Assembly: GCA_021464525.1 (NCBI GenBank)
Contig: JADRCO010000164.1
Span: forward strand, 1 to 46,675
DNA length: 46,675 bases
Direction of reading: 5' to 3'
Origin: Rhizophagus sp. LPA8_4_AMF
Taxonomy: Eukaryota; Glomeromycota; Glomeromycetes; Glomerales; Glomeraceae
In this document: one piece after another, positions 1 to 10,800 of the stretch
Layout: the number at the start of each line of letters is the position of its first letter
Numbering within the stretch: the first letter of the stretch is position 1
The notes under the pieces: model-generated
Databases searched by the model: none
The model's input: the letters and a program-made list of their open reading frames with translations, nothing else
What the model was told of the DNA's origin: nothing
Translations under genes and position numbers: made by a program

Positions 1-375
1 TTTTTAGCCATTTTCTGAGATGTGACAAATCGGGTACCCGATATGTAAAAAAGCCTGATATGTATGTGATTAGTCACCGATATATAGGTACCCGATATGT
101 ATCCAATAGTATCGATTTTGACCAGTGTTCAATAGTAAGATAATTTGAATTAATTTCTACATAAAAAATCCCGTAAAAAAAAATTTGAAAAAATTATTGA
201 TTTTAGATCAATTCATCATATACTTGATTTATGAAATAACGGTATGTTTCAAATAGAAGTTGAAGTTGAGTGATCTGAAACTTGTAGATTAGGTTTTTCA
301 AGAGATCTTTTTTCAAATTGTACTATTTTAGCTGGCTCAAAACTTTTCTATATTCCAATATTAGGCATTGCACAA

Positions 376-1192
376 GTCTGAATAAATTCTGCATATTCAC
401 CTTCTGTGGGCCAGGACCACTCATACCAATTGGAATTTTCATTCAATGGTATTAAACATGATAATCAGATTGTTAATTTAAAATGGGTAACTCTTAAAGA
501 GAATGCTGAATGTGGGGTATACCTAAATCCTAGTTATAATACTAGACGAATTATACAAAAGACATTGGATGGAAATGTTATTCAGATTTGAGATTCTATT
601 AATTTTGCAAGTAATACACTTAATATCGCAGTATGTTGCATTTCAAAATGTTGTAGTAGAAAACAAAAAACTGCTGGTGACTGGTGCTGAATATATTATA
701 AAGATCACATAGAATCCAATCACAATAAGGAATGGAGAGATATAGAGCTTGATTCACGAAAATTCAGAGTTTCATCTTTCAGAAGAATTCAGTTAGCAAA
801 TGGCATAATCACTCAAAGTTCATTATATAATGGTTAACTTATGATTAGAAGAAAACTTGTTCACCGTTTAGTGACAACAGCGTTTTGTACGAAAGAAAAT
901 GGTAAAGAATACATAAATCATATTGACGGGAATACTACCAACAACAAAGCATCTAACCTTGAATGGTGTACACCAAAAGAAAATGCTTAACATGCCGTAC
1001 GCTTTGGGCTTTAGTGTCAATGTGCTGTTATGCAGATTTTTGATGATGATAGCTCTACTCAAAAATTTTTAAGCATAACGTGTCACTGGAATTAAAAGCT
1101 CAAATAGATGGAAGATATGTAACGAACTTCAAGTTCATGCTAGAGGATACCAATGGAAGTATGTAAATGCAATGACACATGACAAACGTTGA
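376..1192 (+). pseudogene. HNH endonuclease relic (NUMOD4 + HNH type), two decayed domain units
   Basis: One reading frame (first base at positions of type 3n+1) carries HNH-nuclease signatures broken by stop codons. The first unit ends with IVNLKWVTLKENAECG followed by QKTLDGNVIQI. The second unit has a NUMOD4-like stretch (EWRDIELDSRKFRVSSF, 733-783), then LVHRLV, then the HNH core NHIDGNTTNN...NLEWCTPKENA (about 916-987). Stops interrupt at 589, 688, 835, 988 and 1012. Near 1080 the frame shifts by one base and continues as VTGIKSSNRWKICNELQVHA up to a TGA at 1190. Families of this type cut DNA and spread as selfish genes; the two HNH ends in one frame suggest a two-domain protein. The stops and the frameshift mean it is dead. 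The family call is strong; the original start is not visible. Confidence 0.75.
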
Positions 1193-1281
1193 ATTATTCC
1201 ATAGCTTAAAGATCATGTAAAATCACAAAGTTAAAAAATTTATTATGGATATTTTTTCCTAATAATTAGAAAGAATATACA

Positions 1282-1792
1282 CTAGTCATAACCTCGCACT
1301 ACTCTCACGTTTTGTTTGTTATTACCATTATTATCACGACTTTGATACCAAACTTCTACACTTATAAAACCACCTGTTCCAATAATCTAGCGTAATATTC
1401 TACTTTCTGATTGAGCGATTCGTGCTTCAAGTGTATTCTTTATAAATGTAAATTCTTAGGTTATTTCTATCTAATTTACTCAGGTTTTTAGAGAAAATAC
1501 ACACCTTAATATCATTTTTATAAATTTCTAGTTTCGTATCAAGGAATTCTTTCAATTGTGCTTGGGATTCTTGAGTACGCTTTTTATAGTCTTGTAGAAA
1601 TTCTTTCAAACTATATTTAATTTCTTGTTCTAGAAGCGATAGAGAGGCTGAAAAAAAATGTTTGGCAAAAATTTGGCGACTATATTTTGAAAATCGCATA
1701 TTACCTAAAACTAGGTTGCAAAGTTTAAGAAATGAGAGAATATATTGGAGGGGTAAGTCATATATGATTCTTAATGCGAATATATATGTCAA
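1282..1792 (-). pseudogene. Relic of a coiled-coil protein with conserved C-terminus
   Basis: The minus strand holds an open frame from 1792 rich in K, E, L and Q (for example QAQLKEFLDTKLEIYKND), then LSKLDRNNLRIY. A one-base shift near 1435-1445 moves the reading into KNTLEARIAQSESRILR, a TAG, then IIGTGGFISVEVWYQSRD and VRVVRGYD before a TAG at 1282-1284. The pieces read as one protein: a helical coiled-coil body with a short conserved tail. I do not know a function; it resembles a repeated glomeromycete family. One frameshift plus one nonsense codon argue for a decayed copy. A real intron across the shift is not excluded, but I see no good splice pair there. Confidence 0.55.
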
Positions 1793-1859
1793 TCTTACGT
1801 CATACAGCCCCTATTCTTTAGCAAGAATTTTACCAAATATCTTCTGCGCATTTCAGGTG

Positions 1860-2526
1860 ATCAGTTCACATGACGAAGTTTTCATCCTCTATGCTTTTAC
1901 AGATACTATTGTAATTCCACAATTAAGAGGATCCTTGCATTTGATACAATAAGTTCATTCTCTGCAATATTCACCAGCAACTCATTTTCTCTTATATCAT
2001 TCCATATACTTTCTTCTTTTATGGTCTCCATTACATAATGGACAGACTGTTGAACTATTAAGATTAAATCGCTTATCACGTTCACTACTATCACTTAAAG
2101 ATAGAGAAGGAAAATGCTCTAACACCAACTCAATGATATGTTTTTGTTTCTCTTCAGAATCTTCAGGTAAGATAGAAATTAAAAGTCTGAATTTCTTAGA
2201 TGATCTTACCTGAGGTACAGATGATGTACTCACAGCTACTCTCAACTGGCATGAATATAGTTGATGCATTTACTTCAGACAAGAATTTTTCAGAAATTTT
2301 GGTCACATGATTTTGGCTGGACCTCCGGCTGAAATTTCAGAAATTGATTCAGTCATCTTAGTCATCTTTTGGTGATATGTGATGCAATTCCTTTGGATTC
2401 TGCTTGGAAAAATTATCTATGATCTCTTGAACTTTATTATTAGTTAATTCCAAAATAGAGTTCACACTATATGTCATAATATACTTAATATTGTCTATGC
2501 CTACCTTTTCAAATAATTTATATATC
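1860..2526 (-). pseudogene. Relic of CPxC...H zinc-motif protein family (copy 1)
   Basis: Read on the minus strand, pieces of one protein follow each other: KLFEKVGIDNIKYIM, then VNSILELTNNKVQEIIDNF, then stops, then FRLLISILPEDSEEKQK, HIIELVLEHFPSLSLSD and the Cys/His motif STVCPLCNGDHKRRKYME. After a TGA the frame continues as VAGEYC and YCIKCKDPLNCGI. Frame stops are mostly TGA where a Trp would fit. The CPxC-x3-H motif suggests zinc binding. The same layout occurs again on the plus strand at 44.3-45.05 kb. It looks like a multicopy, possibly transposon-associated family; I do not recognise its function. Confidence 0.5.
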
Positions 2527-3073
2527 TTAACAGCTTTCTAAGTTTTCTCTTATAAGTTTTTACAGGAGATTTCTGGGAGACGCAATCCTATCTCTTCAGA
2601 TCTCTTTTTACAGAGAATGGAAAGGTGTTTCTACATTTTACTATACATTATTCTCTTTGCCTTTTTTTCACCGATTTTGCCTTTACCATCTTACACAATC
2701 ATACTAACCTGAATTAAAAATTCTTTTCCATAGTAATACCAGCACAAAATCTCTTTTTAATTAGCATGAATTATGCCATCATCAGAAAATTACGAAAAAA
2801 ATAATTATCAAATCAGACCCTGTAATGTACTACTGATGTCATAACCATTTGATATTTATCATCAAATTAAGATGTTCATCACCTATATTATACAGTATCA
2901 TTAATAATTAATTATTTAATTATAAAATGTAAAATCAATGTGAAACTAATACCAATTAAATTCTTTATATTTTATATTTTTATTAGTTTTTTACTAATCA
3001 TAACTACAATATACAGATGTCGGGTTTGCTGGTATATGAAAAGTTATTTTTGAATATAATTTAATACCAATAA
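2527..3073. other. Intergenic AT-rich DNA
   Basis: No gene or clear repeat is visible apart from further weak, stop-ridden minus-strand similarity to the zinc-motif relic up to about 2620. Confidence 0.4.
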
Positions 3074-4634
3074 ATTTAGAGATCTAAACAGGTCAGATCA
3101 GGTATCTGATCAGATCTGAAAGTTATTAAGAAAAAATACTTTGGCATTTTTTCTGAAATTTTATATATAAAAAAGTGCCAAACCATTTTTTTACAATTAT
3201 CTTATGAAAAAATGTTTTAGCATTTTTTACATATCAGAAAAATGCAAAACAAACATTTTTAAATCAGGTCAGGTTCAACCTGACATATTGATACTTTAAC
3301 AAAAAAAAATAAGAAAAATATTATCAGTCAGTAGTTATGTCACAAAAAAAAGAGGCAATTTTTTTTTTTATTAAAGCTGGCAAAAAAAAATTTGTGGCAC
3401 AGTATCCTTTTTAAATGTATAGTACATATATATAATTTATTTTGGCCAAAATTAATTAAATCTGATTAAATTTGCCAATCAATAATTTATAATTCTGCCC
3501 AAAATTTTGTTAATTCTGGCCAAAATTATAATTCCAGCCTAAATTTTATTAAAATTGAAATATGCAGTTCAAATATAACATTACATTTATGCAATTTAAC
3601 ATCTGAAACTATTATAAGTAAAAATGTTCATTATACTCATAAATATATTTTAGCATGATTTAAAAGTCAAATTTCCAGATGTTTAAAAGAATCTTATTGT
3701 AAAATTCACCTATTTTTAAACAGTTTAATATTCTTAAAATTGTAATATCATGCCATCCAGTAATCGTAGAAAGATAAACAATAGCTTGTTGGAATCGTCT
3801 TATTGAGATAGTTCAAATAGTAGTAAAATTACATTTTTAGCATCAATAGATGATGAAATAGATGATGAGATATTAAATACAATATAATATCTTGCCATCC
3901 AGTGATTGTAAAAGGATAAAAATGACCCATTAAATTCATATAATTGAGATAATTCAGATGAAAGTAAATTTCTAGCATTGATAGATATTAAATTAACTTT
4001 ATTATAAAAAAGTATATTTATATAAAATGGAATTACTCAACATCTATTGATACTAGAAATGCAAATTTACTATTATCTAAATTGCCTTAATTAGACGAAT
4101 CCAATGGCATCACGAAGTTAAACTAAATGGAGTCTTGTATTTACTAAACAGCAGTATTTAGTAAGTATTAAAAATTTGTATTTGTTAAATATAAAAAAAA
4201 TAAATATTAAAATAGTATTAAATTTTATTATTTATTAAATATTTAATTTTTTAAGTATTTTTTTAATACTTTAAGTCAACATTTATAAGCACTTTTTCAA
4301 TGTATTCAATAAGTACTATATATAAATATTTAATAAATACTTTGGTAAACATTATGATAGGGTTATTTTTATCCTTTTACAATTATTGGATGGTAAGATA
4401 TCATATTGTATCTAATATCCCATCATCTATCTCATCATCTATTAATGCTAAAAATGTGATTTTACTATTATTTGAACTGTCTCAATAAGACAATTCTAAT
4501 AAGCTATTTTTTATCTTTTTATGATCACTGAATAGTATGATATTACAATTTTAAGAATATTAAACTGTGTAAAAATAGGTGATTTTTACAATAAGATTCT
4601 TTAAACATCTGGAAATTTTGACTTTTAAATTATG

Positions 4635-4684
4635 TTTTTTTTTTTTCTTTCCAAAAGGCACGATCATATTTATTGATAATAATG
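4635..4684 (-). mobile_element. Short poly(A)-tailed retro-insertion with 15-bp target duplication
   Basis: A 50-bp segment is flanked by two perfect copies of GACTTTTAAATTATG (4620-4634 and 4685-4699). On the minus strand it carries AATAAA (4669-4674), about 18-22 nt of unique sequence, then a run of 12 A. That is the layout of a polyadenylated mRNA 3' end, inserted by target-primed reverse transcription and cut short at its 5' side. The matching spot in the opposite arm (3654-3668) lacks the insertion. Confidence 0.65.
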
Positions 4685-4759
4685 GACTTTTAAATTATGT
4701 TAAAATATATTTATAAGTATAATGAACATTTTTACTTATAATGGTTTTGGGTGTTAAAT

Positions 4760-4949
4760 TAGGGCCCCTGAATACAGAGATATCACATTAAGATAACCTT
4801 ATCTGTACACTTTATAATACAATTTCCCAAATTACATATGTGTAACTGTACATTTTTACCATTTTATTACTAGTAAACTTAATAGATATCACATCAATTA
4901 TCACAGATGAGGTTATCTTAATGTGATATCTCTGTATTCAGGGACCCTA
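4760..4949. mobile_element. 190-bp MITE with 47-bp terminal inverted repeats
   Basis: The ends 4760-4806 and 4903-4949 are inverted copies matching at 45 of 47 positions, starting TAGGGCCCCTGAATACAG / TAGGGTCCCTGAATACAG. The flanks are TTAAAT on both sides (4754-4759, 4950-4955). The uninterrupted site exists in the left arm of the surrounding inverted repeat at 3594-3599, which fixes the target duplication at 6 bp. No coding capacity. Superfamily not assigned. Confidence 0.8.
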
Positions 4950-5214
4950 TTAAATTGCATAAATGTAATGTTACATTTGAATTGCATTTTTCAATTTTAA
5001 TAAAATTTAGGTCAGAATTACGATTTTGGCTAAAATTAACAAAATTTTAGCCAGAATTATGAATTTGAAAATTGCTAATTTAACCAGTTAAATAAGCTTT
5101 GATTGATTTTGAACATTGCAGATGTATTACATATTGAAAGAGAATGCTATACCAAAAGTTTTATTATATTGACCATAATAAATCAAAAGTAAATGGTACA
5201 TGATTACTGACTGT

Positions 5215-5800
5215 TATGAAAATGTTGAACCTAATGTTTTTACAATAAAAAAAAGAAAATATCTTTTTTTAATGAAAACATTGATCCTAATATTTTTACA
5301 ATAAAAAAAAATAACATCCTTCAGAATATATTTCCATAAGGCAATGCAAATATTTTTTTTAATGAAAAATGTCAAACCTAATATTTTTACAATAAAAAAA
5401 ATGAGAAAAATATCTTTTTTTATAAAAAATGTCGAACCTAACATTTTTATATAATTTTTTAATAAAAACATCAAAACCAATGTTTTTAATTAATAAAACT
5501 ACACTTTCACTATTTTCTTAATGAAAAAATATCAGACCCGACATTTTAGCTATATGATATTTATTATTATTTTTTTAATAATAAACGTTAGATTTCAGCA
5601 TTTTTAATTAAAAATGTATTTTACTATTTTTTAATGAAAAAACACCAGCAGACCTGACGTTTATTAACTAAAAAAAATGTTTTATTCTATTTTTTTAATG
5701 AAAAAATATCAGATCTGACATTTTTAACTAAAAGATGTTTTTAATTAAAATTATTTTTTAATGAATAAACATCAGATTTTGGCATTTTTTTATTTATATT
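5215..5800 (+). repeat. Degenerate ~60-bp tandem repeat array
   Basis: About nine units follow a pattern of AATGAAAAAA-ATCAGA-CC-TGACATTTTTA plus an A/T-rich spacer. Units diverge strongly. Words such as TCAGATCTGACATTTTT are themselves palindromic. No coding signal. Confidence 0.6.
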
Positions 5801-5939
5801 GTAATAAAATTATATTTATTTGATCCAAATTTATATCAGGTCAATGGGTCAGGTGGGTACTTGACTGAGACTGACCTGATCCAAGGTCAGCCCAAATTTT
5901 TTGGGTCAACCTGTCAGATCAGATTTTGGAGCTCTAAAT

Positions 5940-6956
5940 ACCATCAACTACCTTTTCATTCTCACAACAGATTTCTAAGATTACTGTATTCCAGTTAATT
6001 AAAGATGCATGCCCATGTAAAAAGGTTTATTATAATTGTATATTCTAGTATTTGAATAATGAATTATTTATTTATTTTTATTATATCTATTGTTCATTTG
6101 TTTGTTTCTGGTGTATGTTAGCCAGAACTGATCCAATTTACTACAAAAAAAATTATTATTATTTTATTAAATTAACTGATGTGCGGTGACTTTGTCACCA
6201 CCAGATCCATCCTCAGTCTAAATTCTTATTTCTTACTTTGCTAATAAAAAAAAAGTAAATAGTATATTAAAGTATTCAATTATTTTATTTTATTAGCATA
6301 TTTATATTGTATTATGGCATAGGATATAATATTTTTTTTTTTATTTCATAAAAATTATTTTAAATATATACACATATATGTTTTATCCTTGAAAAATTAT
6401 TCCCAATAATAACAAAATTTGAAAGTTCAGCTGTAGCGTTCGGTATTAATCAGATTCGAATAATATACTGATCTACATCGTGATGACAATATGCATGTTT
6501 CGATTGACGCAAGTCAATTCTTTATTTATAACGTGGGCGTTAAATTTAGAAGTTTGATAATATATTAATTCTGAACAAAAACTGCAAAACTATGATGCAA
6601 ACCTAATTACTTTATTTCAAATCTAAGTACAACCCTGCTCAGAATTAATGGTTTTTCAAATTTTACTTAAGATTTCAGTTTTTAGAATTCCTTTAATACT
6701 GTTCTAATTGCTATCAACCATTATCAAATTAGATCTTTGAAAAATGTATAAGGGAGTGACTATCTAATTGCATGAAGTAAAGGGAGGTTACGGGGGAGTG
6801 ATTTATTAGATATAAGATATAAGATAGATAAATATAATAAACATAATTTAATTGTAAAGCAAAATATAATTTGATACAATATAATTTGACGCCGAAAAAC
6901 TTACTCTGTTAAAATTTTTTTTTACTTATAACACGGGTTCAAAGTGATGATCCAAA
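5940..6956. other. Intergenic AT-rich DNA
   Basis: Nothing recognisable beyond homopolymer runs and AT-rich simple sequence. Confidence 0.5.
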
Positions 6957-7620
6957 AACTTTAATTAGAAAAGTAATTGCATATTTCATTGACAATGTAA
7001 GATAGTGCATAATGTAATTTCTGCCAGTTCACGAATTTTATGTCACATAAGCTAAACTAATTACTGTCTCTGATATACGTTACCTTTGAAACGGAGAAAA
7101 AAATTTTCTTACATATAAAATAAATAAATAAATAGTCAATATTAATTCTACTTTTTACTATTCATTAGGAAGCTAAATTTCCTCATCTTATTTCACGTTA
7201 AGAGATTATAATATAATTTTTAGAGTAAAGTTTAATATTTACGTACCATTATACGTTACTAATCGGAGTGCTGAACTAAAACCTTAATTAGAAAAGTGAT
7301 TACATATTCCCTATTACGAACTCACTAATGAGACATAATGTAACTTATGCTAGTTCACAAATTTTATGTTACATAGACTAAACCAATTACTGTCTACAGA
7401 ACGAATTGAATGAACCGATATATAGCATTAAAAATATACAAAAAAGAAGAAAAATTTTTTCACAATATAATTTTTAACGTAAAGCTCATATTGTTTACCG
7501 ATCATTATACGTTCATTCAATTCATTCTGTAAACCGTAATTGGTTTAACCTATATAACATAAAATTCGTGAACTAGCGTAAGTCCCATAAGAAGGATATG
7601 CAATTTCCTAATTAAAATTA
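6957..7620. repeat. Three related repeat copies, two direct and one inverted
   Basis: Copies lie at about 6957-7080 (direct), 7281-7420 (direct) and 7500-7620 (inverted). The shared core is AGTTCAC(G/A)AATTTTATGT, then CTAAACCAATTACTGT. Copies two and three form a long imperfect hairpin of about 68-bp arms separated by about 85 bp. The array ends roughly 200 bp before the start codon of the channel gene at 7819. Confidence 0.65.
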
Positions 7621-7761
7621 AAACAACCATATCATACATACATTTTATAAAAGACCACATGATATAATACCAAATTTGTTCACTACAATAAATACAAAAC
7701 AAAGAAAAAATTTAAATGAAAATAAAAAAAAAAATAATTTCACAAAAAAAAAAAATATGTA

Positions 7762-7768
7762 TATATAA
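7762..7768 (+). promoter_or_regulatory. TATA-like box of the channel gene
   Basis: TATATAA lies 51 bp before the ATG at 7819, after an A-rich tract. The distance suits a short 5' untranslated region. In this AT-rich DNA the match alone is weak. Confidence 0.4.
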
Positions 7769-7818
7769 GGATTCCTGCTTCAATTTCTCACTTTATATTC
7801 ACGAATCATAAAAAGGAA

Positions 7819-10800
7819 ATGGATGAAAAAAAAGAAAACAGTTTATCTGTAGATAATCCTGATACTAGGATATCGATAGATCGTGAACATGAAATCATAA
7901 CTATACCTATTGGGCGTGAAAATAAAAATTTTGGTGATCCTCTTGTGTATAATAAATACAAGACGATTAAAAAAAGCAAAAGAAGATCAAGTACAAATAT
8001 ATTAAGCACTGATAGCACTGATGATCCTAAGTATCATATCGCAACATGTCAAAATGGGAAGTTTGTTGCTACATTCGACACAGGTAAATTCATTATTTCG
8101 TTACAAAATAAACAATTTTCAATGTTAATTCTTTCTTTTGAATTAGTAAACCTTCGGATTAAAATATTAAAGAACATTCCATGTAGCAATTATCATAATA
8201 AATTCGAAGTTATAGTAAATTTTGAAATAAAAGATGATTTGACTGTTCGTGACAACCCAGAACAAGAGACAAAAATTTCAAACAATAACGAAGACAAAGA
8301 AAATAGATGGTCTTTTGACATATCGAATGTATGCAGAAAGAATGATAATAGATACTTCATTCTGGTTGCCGTATCTAAAATAAATGATGAGGATATGAAG
8401 AAAACAATAGAAGAAAGAAAGGATAGAAAAGAAGCTAGTACCGCCATCTACCGCGTTGAACTAGTAAAAAAAGGAAATTATGATTTTGATGCTAATAAGA
8501 TTAGTATTGATTATTATACTATTAAAATTTCAGGAATATGTAAATTTATACACAAAGAAGTTCCTAGTTCAGAAAGCAAAAAAGAGACTATTAGTCCAGA
8601 AAGCAACACCGAATATTTTAGTTTAAGAAGGTTCATTATATTGAATTTCGATGGTATAAATAGTTTTCACTGTGAAGATAATTTTAATTTGTATAAAGTA
8701 TTTGATTATCCACACTGTACCAAAATTGAATTAAATGCATTATCAATAACATCAAAAACATCTGATTGCATAAATCTACTTCTATCTTGTATTTATGATA
8801 AGTATTTTCTGGTCGAGCATTACGAAGATAGCGTACAAGTGCTTGAAGGTAATAATTAAATTTTAAAATTCTATAAATTTATTATTACATTATGTATAAT
8901 AAAAGATTATATTTTTCAATTTTTCTTAGTTTACGACCTAGGAAAAATGGAATTAGAAACTATCACAATAAGGGTCGAAAATAGCCAAGATAAGCTCATA
9001 AGAAAATATAATAGAAATAATTTCTCTATCAGTAAGAACAAACAACTACTTTGCTTTACACGAGGGCTTCAGTCTGTTAAGTGAGTAATTCACGTCTCAC
9101 CATCTAAATTCCGTATAAAATTATTAAATTAACCAAACTTATTATGTTTACTTCCTCAAGGTTATACTTTATGGATAATGGTTTGGAAGCCATCTCAAAG
9201 AAATTTAAAGATATCGAAAAAATATACTTATTAGAATTCATTGACAACGACATGAAACTACTTATAATAGGTGGCAGTGACTCAAAAGAGGAAAAACTGA
9301 AGCTTATAATCTGGAACATGTACAACTTTGAAGAAAGTGAAATATCGATAGAATTAGATGATTTTCTTGAGAGAGATAATCTTGCTACTCGTCTAGTCAG
9401 AGCTTCGGGGAATATTTTACAAATTGATGATAATGGAAACGTTTCATCGTTCTTTGAAATAATCGAAAAATATGACGAAGAAAAAGCGAAAAGGGATAAA
9501 TACAAAAAATCAAATCAAACTGTAATATCAGAAAATAAACTGTGTAAAAAATGCGGTATAAAATCAAATGGAGAACTAGATAGAAATCATATCGTACATT
9601 ACTACGAAGATATGGATTTCGAACCAATAGTTACTGACAAAGAACCATGGGTGTTAGGTGATTATGAAAGAAATTCTTATTGTCTTTATCAAAATGAAAA
9701 CGGAACGGAAACTATACAACTTATAGTTGGTAGATCTACTATCCAAGTTTGGCATCAAATTACTTTTGGCGAACTTCCTAACGAAGGAGAACCATTTCTT
9801 GAATACATATGGACAAGTGGAATTCCGGCAGATCAGGAAAAGAAAGAAACAAGATTGCAGGTTGAAAAGTTTGAATCCTATAAAATAGATGGGAAATTTG
9901 TAGGTTTTTATTTGAAAGTTTGGAACGGAAATTACTCAGAAATAAATGAAATTAATGGAAATAGTGTAGAAGCAACGAAGGATAATGATATAAGTAAAGA
10001 AACAGGAAAAGAAAAAAGTAAATCAGAATCTCGGGAAATTCTGTGGCAAGTTAATACTGGTAAAGTTGAAGCAGTTAGATATGCATGTAAAGCATTGGAA
10101 TCTATCAATAAGCGTAAGAAATTTCTCGTAAATTACACTAAAAAACATCTCGTAAGTGTTTACAATATACCTTACGAATTCAATATGTAATCTTAATAAG
10201 AAAAACTGGAACTAATATTAATTTCCTTCTTTTTTTTTAATAACTGAAAGTGCGAGGAGATAGTTGCATATATTAATCATATAATATGGAGATTTATTAA
10301 ATACAAGCCTGATGATTTTAAACTTCTAGATATTCAACGTAATGTTATGAAAAATCTGATTCGTGGTGATTGTGATCACTTGATAAAATTTATATTATTT
10401 GGAGACAACAATGATGGTGAAAATGTCAGTAATTTACATATACCGAGGAATACATTCTGGAAAAAAAGTAAAAAAAGTAATGGCGATACCGTAAAGTATG
10501 AAGAAGCAACGAATAATATGGAATTGGCAATTTATCATTGCAAAGGCAAGTTTTAATCAATTACTTTTAAGCATTATATGCCAATAAACAGATTGTTTAA
10601 CTTTTTTTTATAATATAGGTCGTGAAATTAAAGATACAATTATCGTTGCTTATCTTCTGGAGTATTATTCAAGACATGCAATAGATGATGCGGGTTGGAT
10701 GAGTACCGTTTCTAAGGCGCTTCCTCTATTATTTAAATACAAATATGGTTCGTTATTTTGATTATTAAGGCTCGGAAAGAATTCGATATTTATATGTAAT

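Larger units (their letters stand above)
3481..5065. repeat. Large imperfect inverted repeat (arms 3481-3935 and 4345-5065)
   Basis: The left arm (about 455 bp) and the right arm are reverse complements around a spacer of about 410 bp. Shared landmarks include the words around CCATCC, AGCATCAATAGATGATGA and TTGGCCAAAATTA. The right arm is longer by about 260 bp because it holds two later insertions (4620-4699 and 4754-4955). Inside the left arm the CCATCCAGT unit is partly duplicated (about 3752 and 3895). The left arm also encodes a short peptide-like stretch (MPSSNRRKINNSLLESS) broken by a stop, perhaps the N-terminus of a lost element protein. Confidence 0.7.
3074..5939. mobile_element. 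Probable decayed 2.87-kb composite element with short terminal inverted repeats
   Basis: The left end reads ATTTAGAGATCTAAA and the right end, in reverse complement, ATTTAGAGCTCCAAA. Both ends are followed by GGTCAG/TCAGGT-type words that recur inside. The flanks are ACCAATAA (3066-3073) and ACCATCAA (5940-5947), a possible 8-bp target duplication with two mismatches. No transposase is visible inside. It contains a large inverted repeat, a MITE, a short retro-insertion and a tandem array, listed separately. The boundaries are an inference from decayed ends. Confidence 0.4.

Noticed and set aside
5214..5480. 88-codon minus-strand frame with FFIKK repeats
   Set aside because: It is the translation of the ~60-bp AT-rich tandem array and its repeats follow the DNA units.
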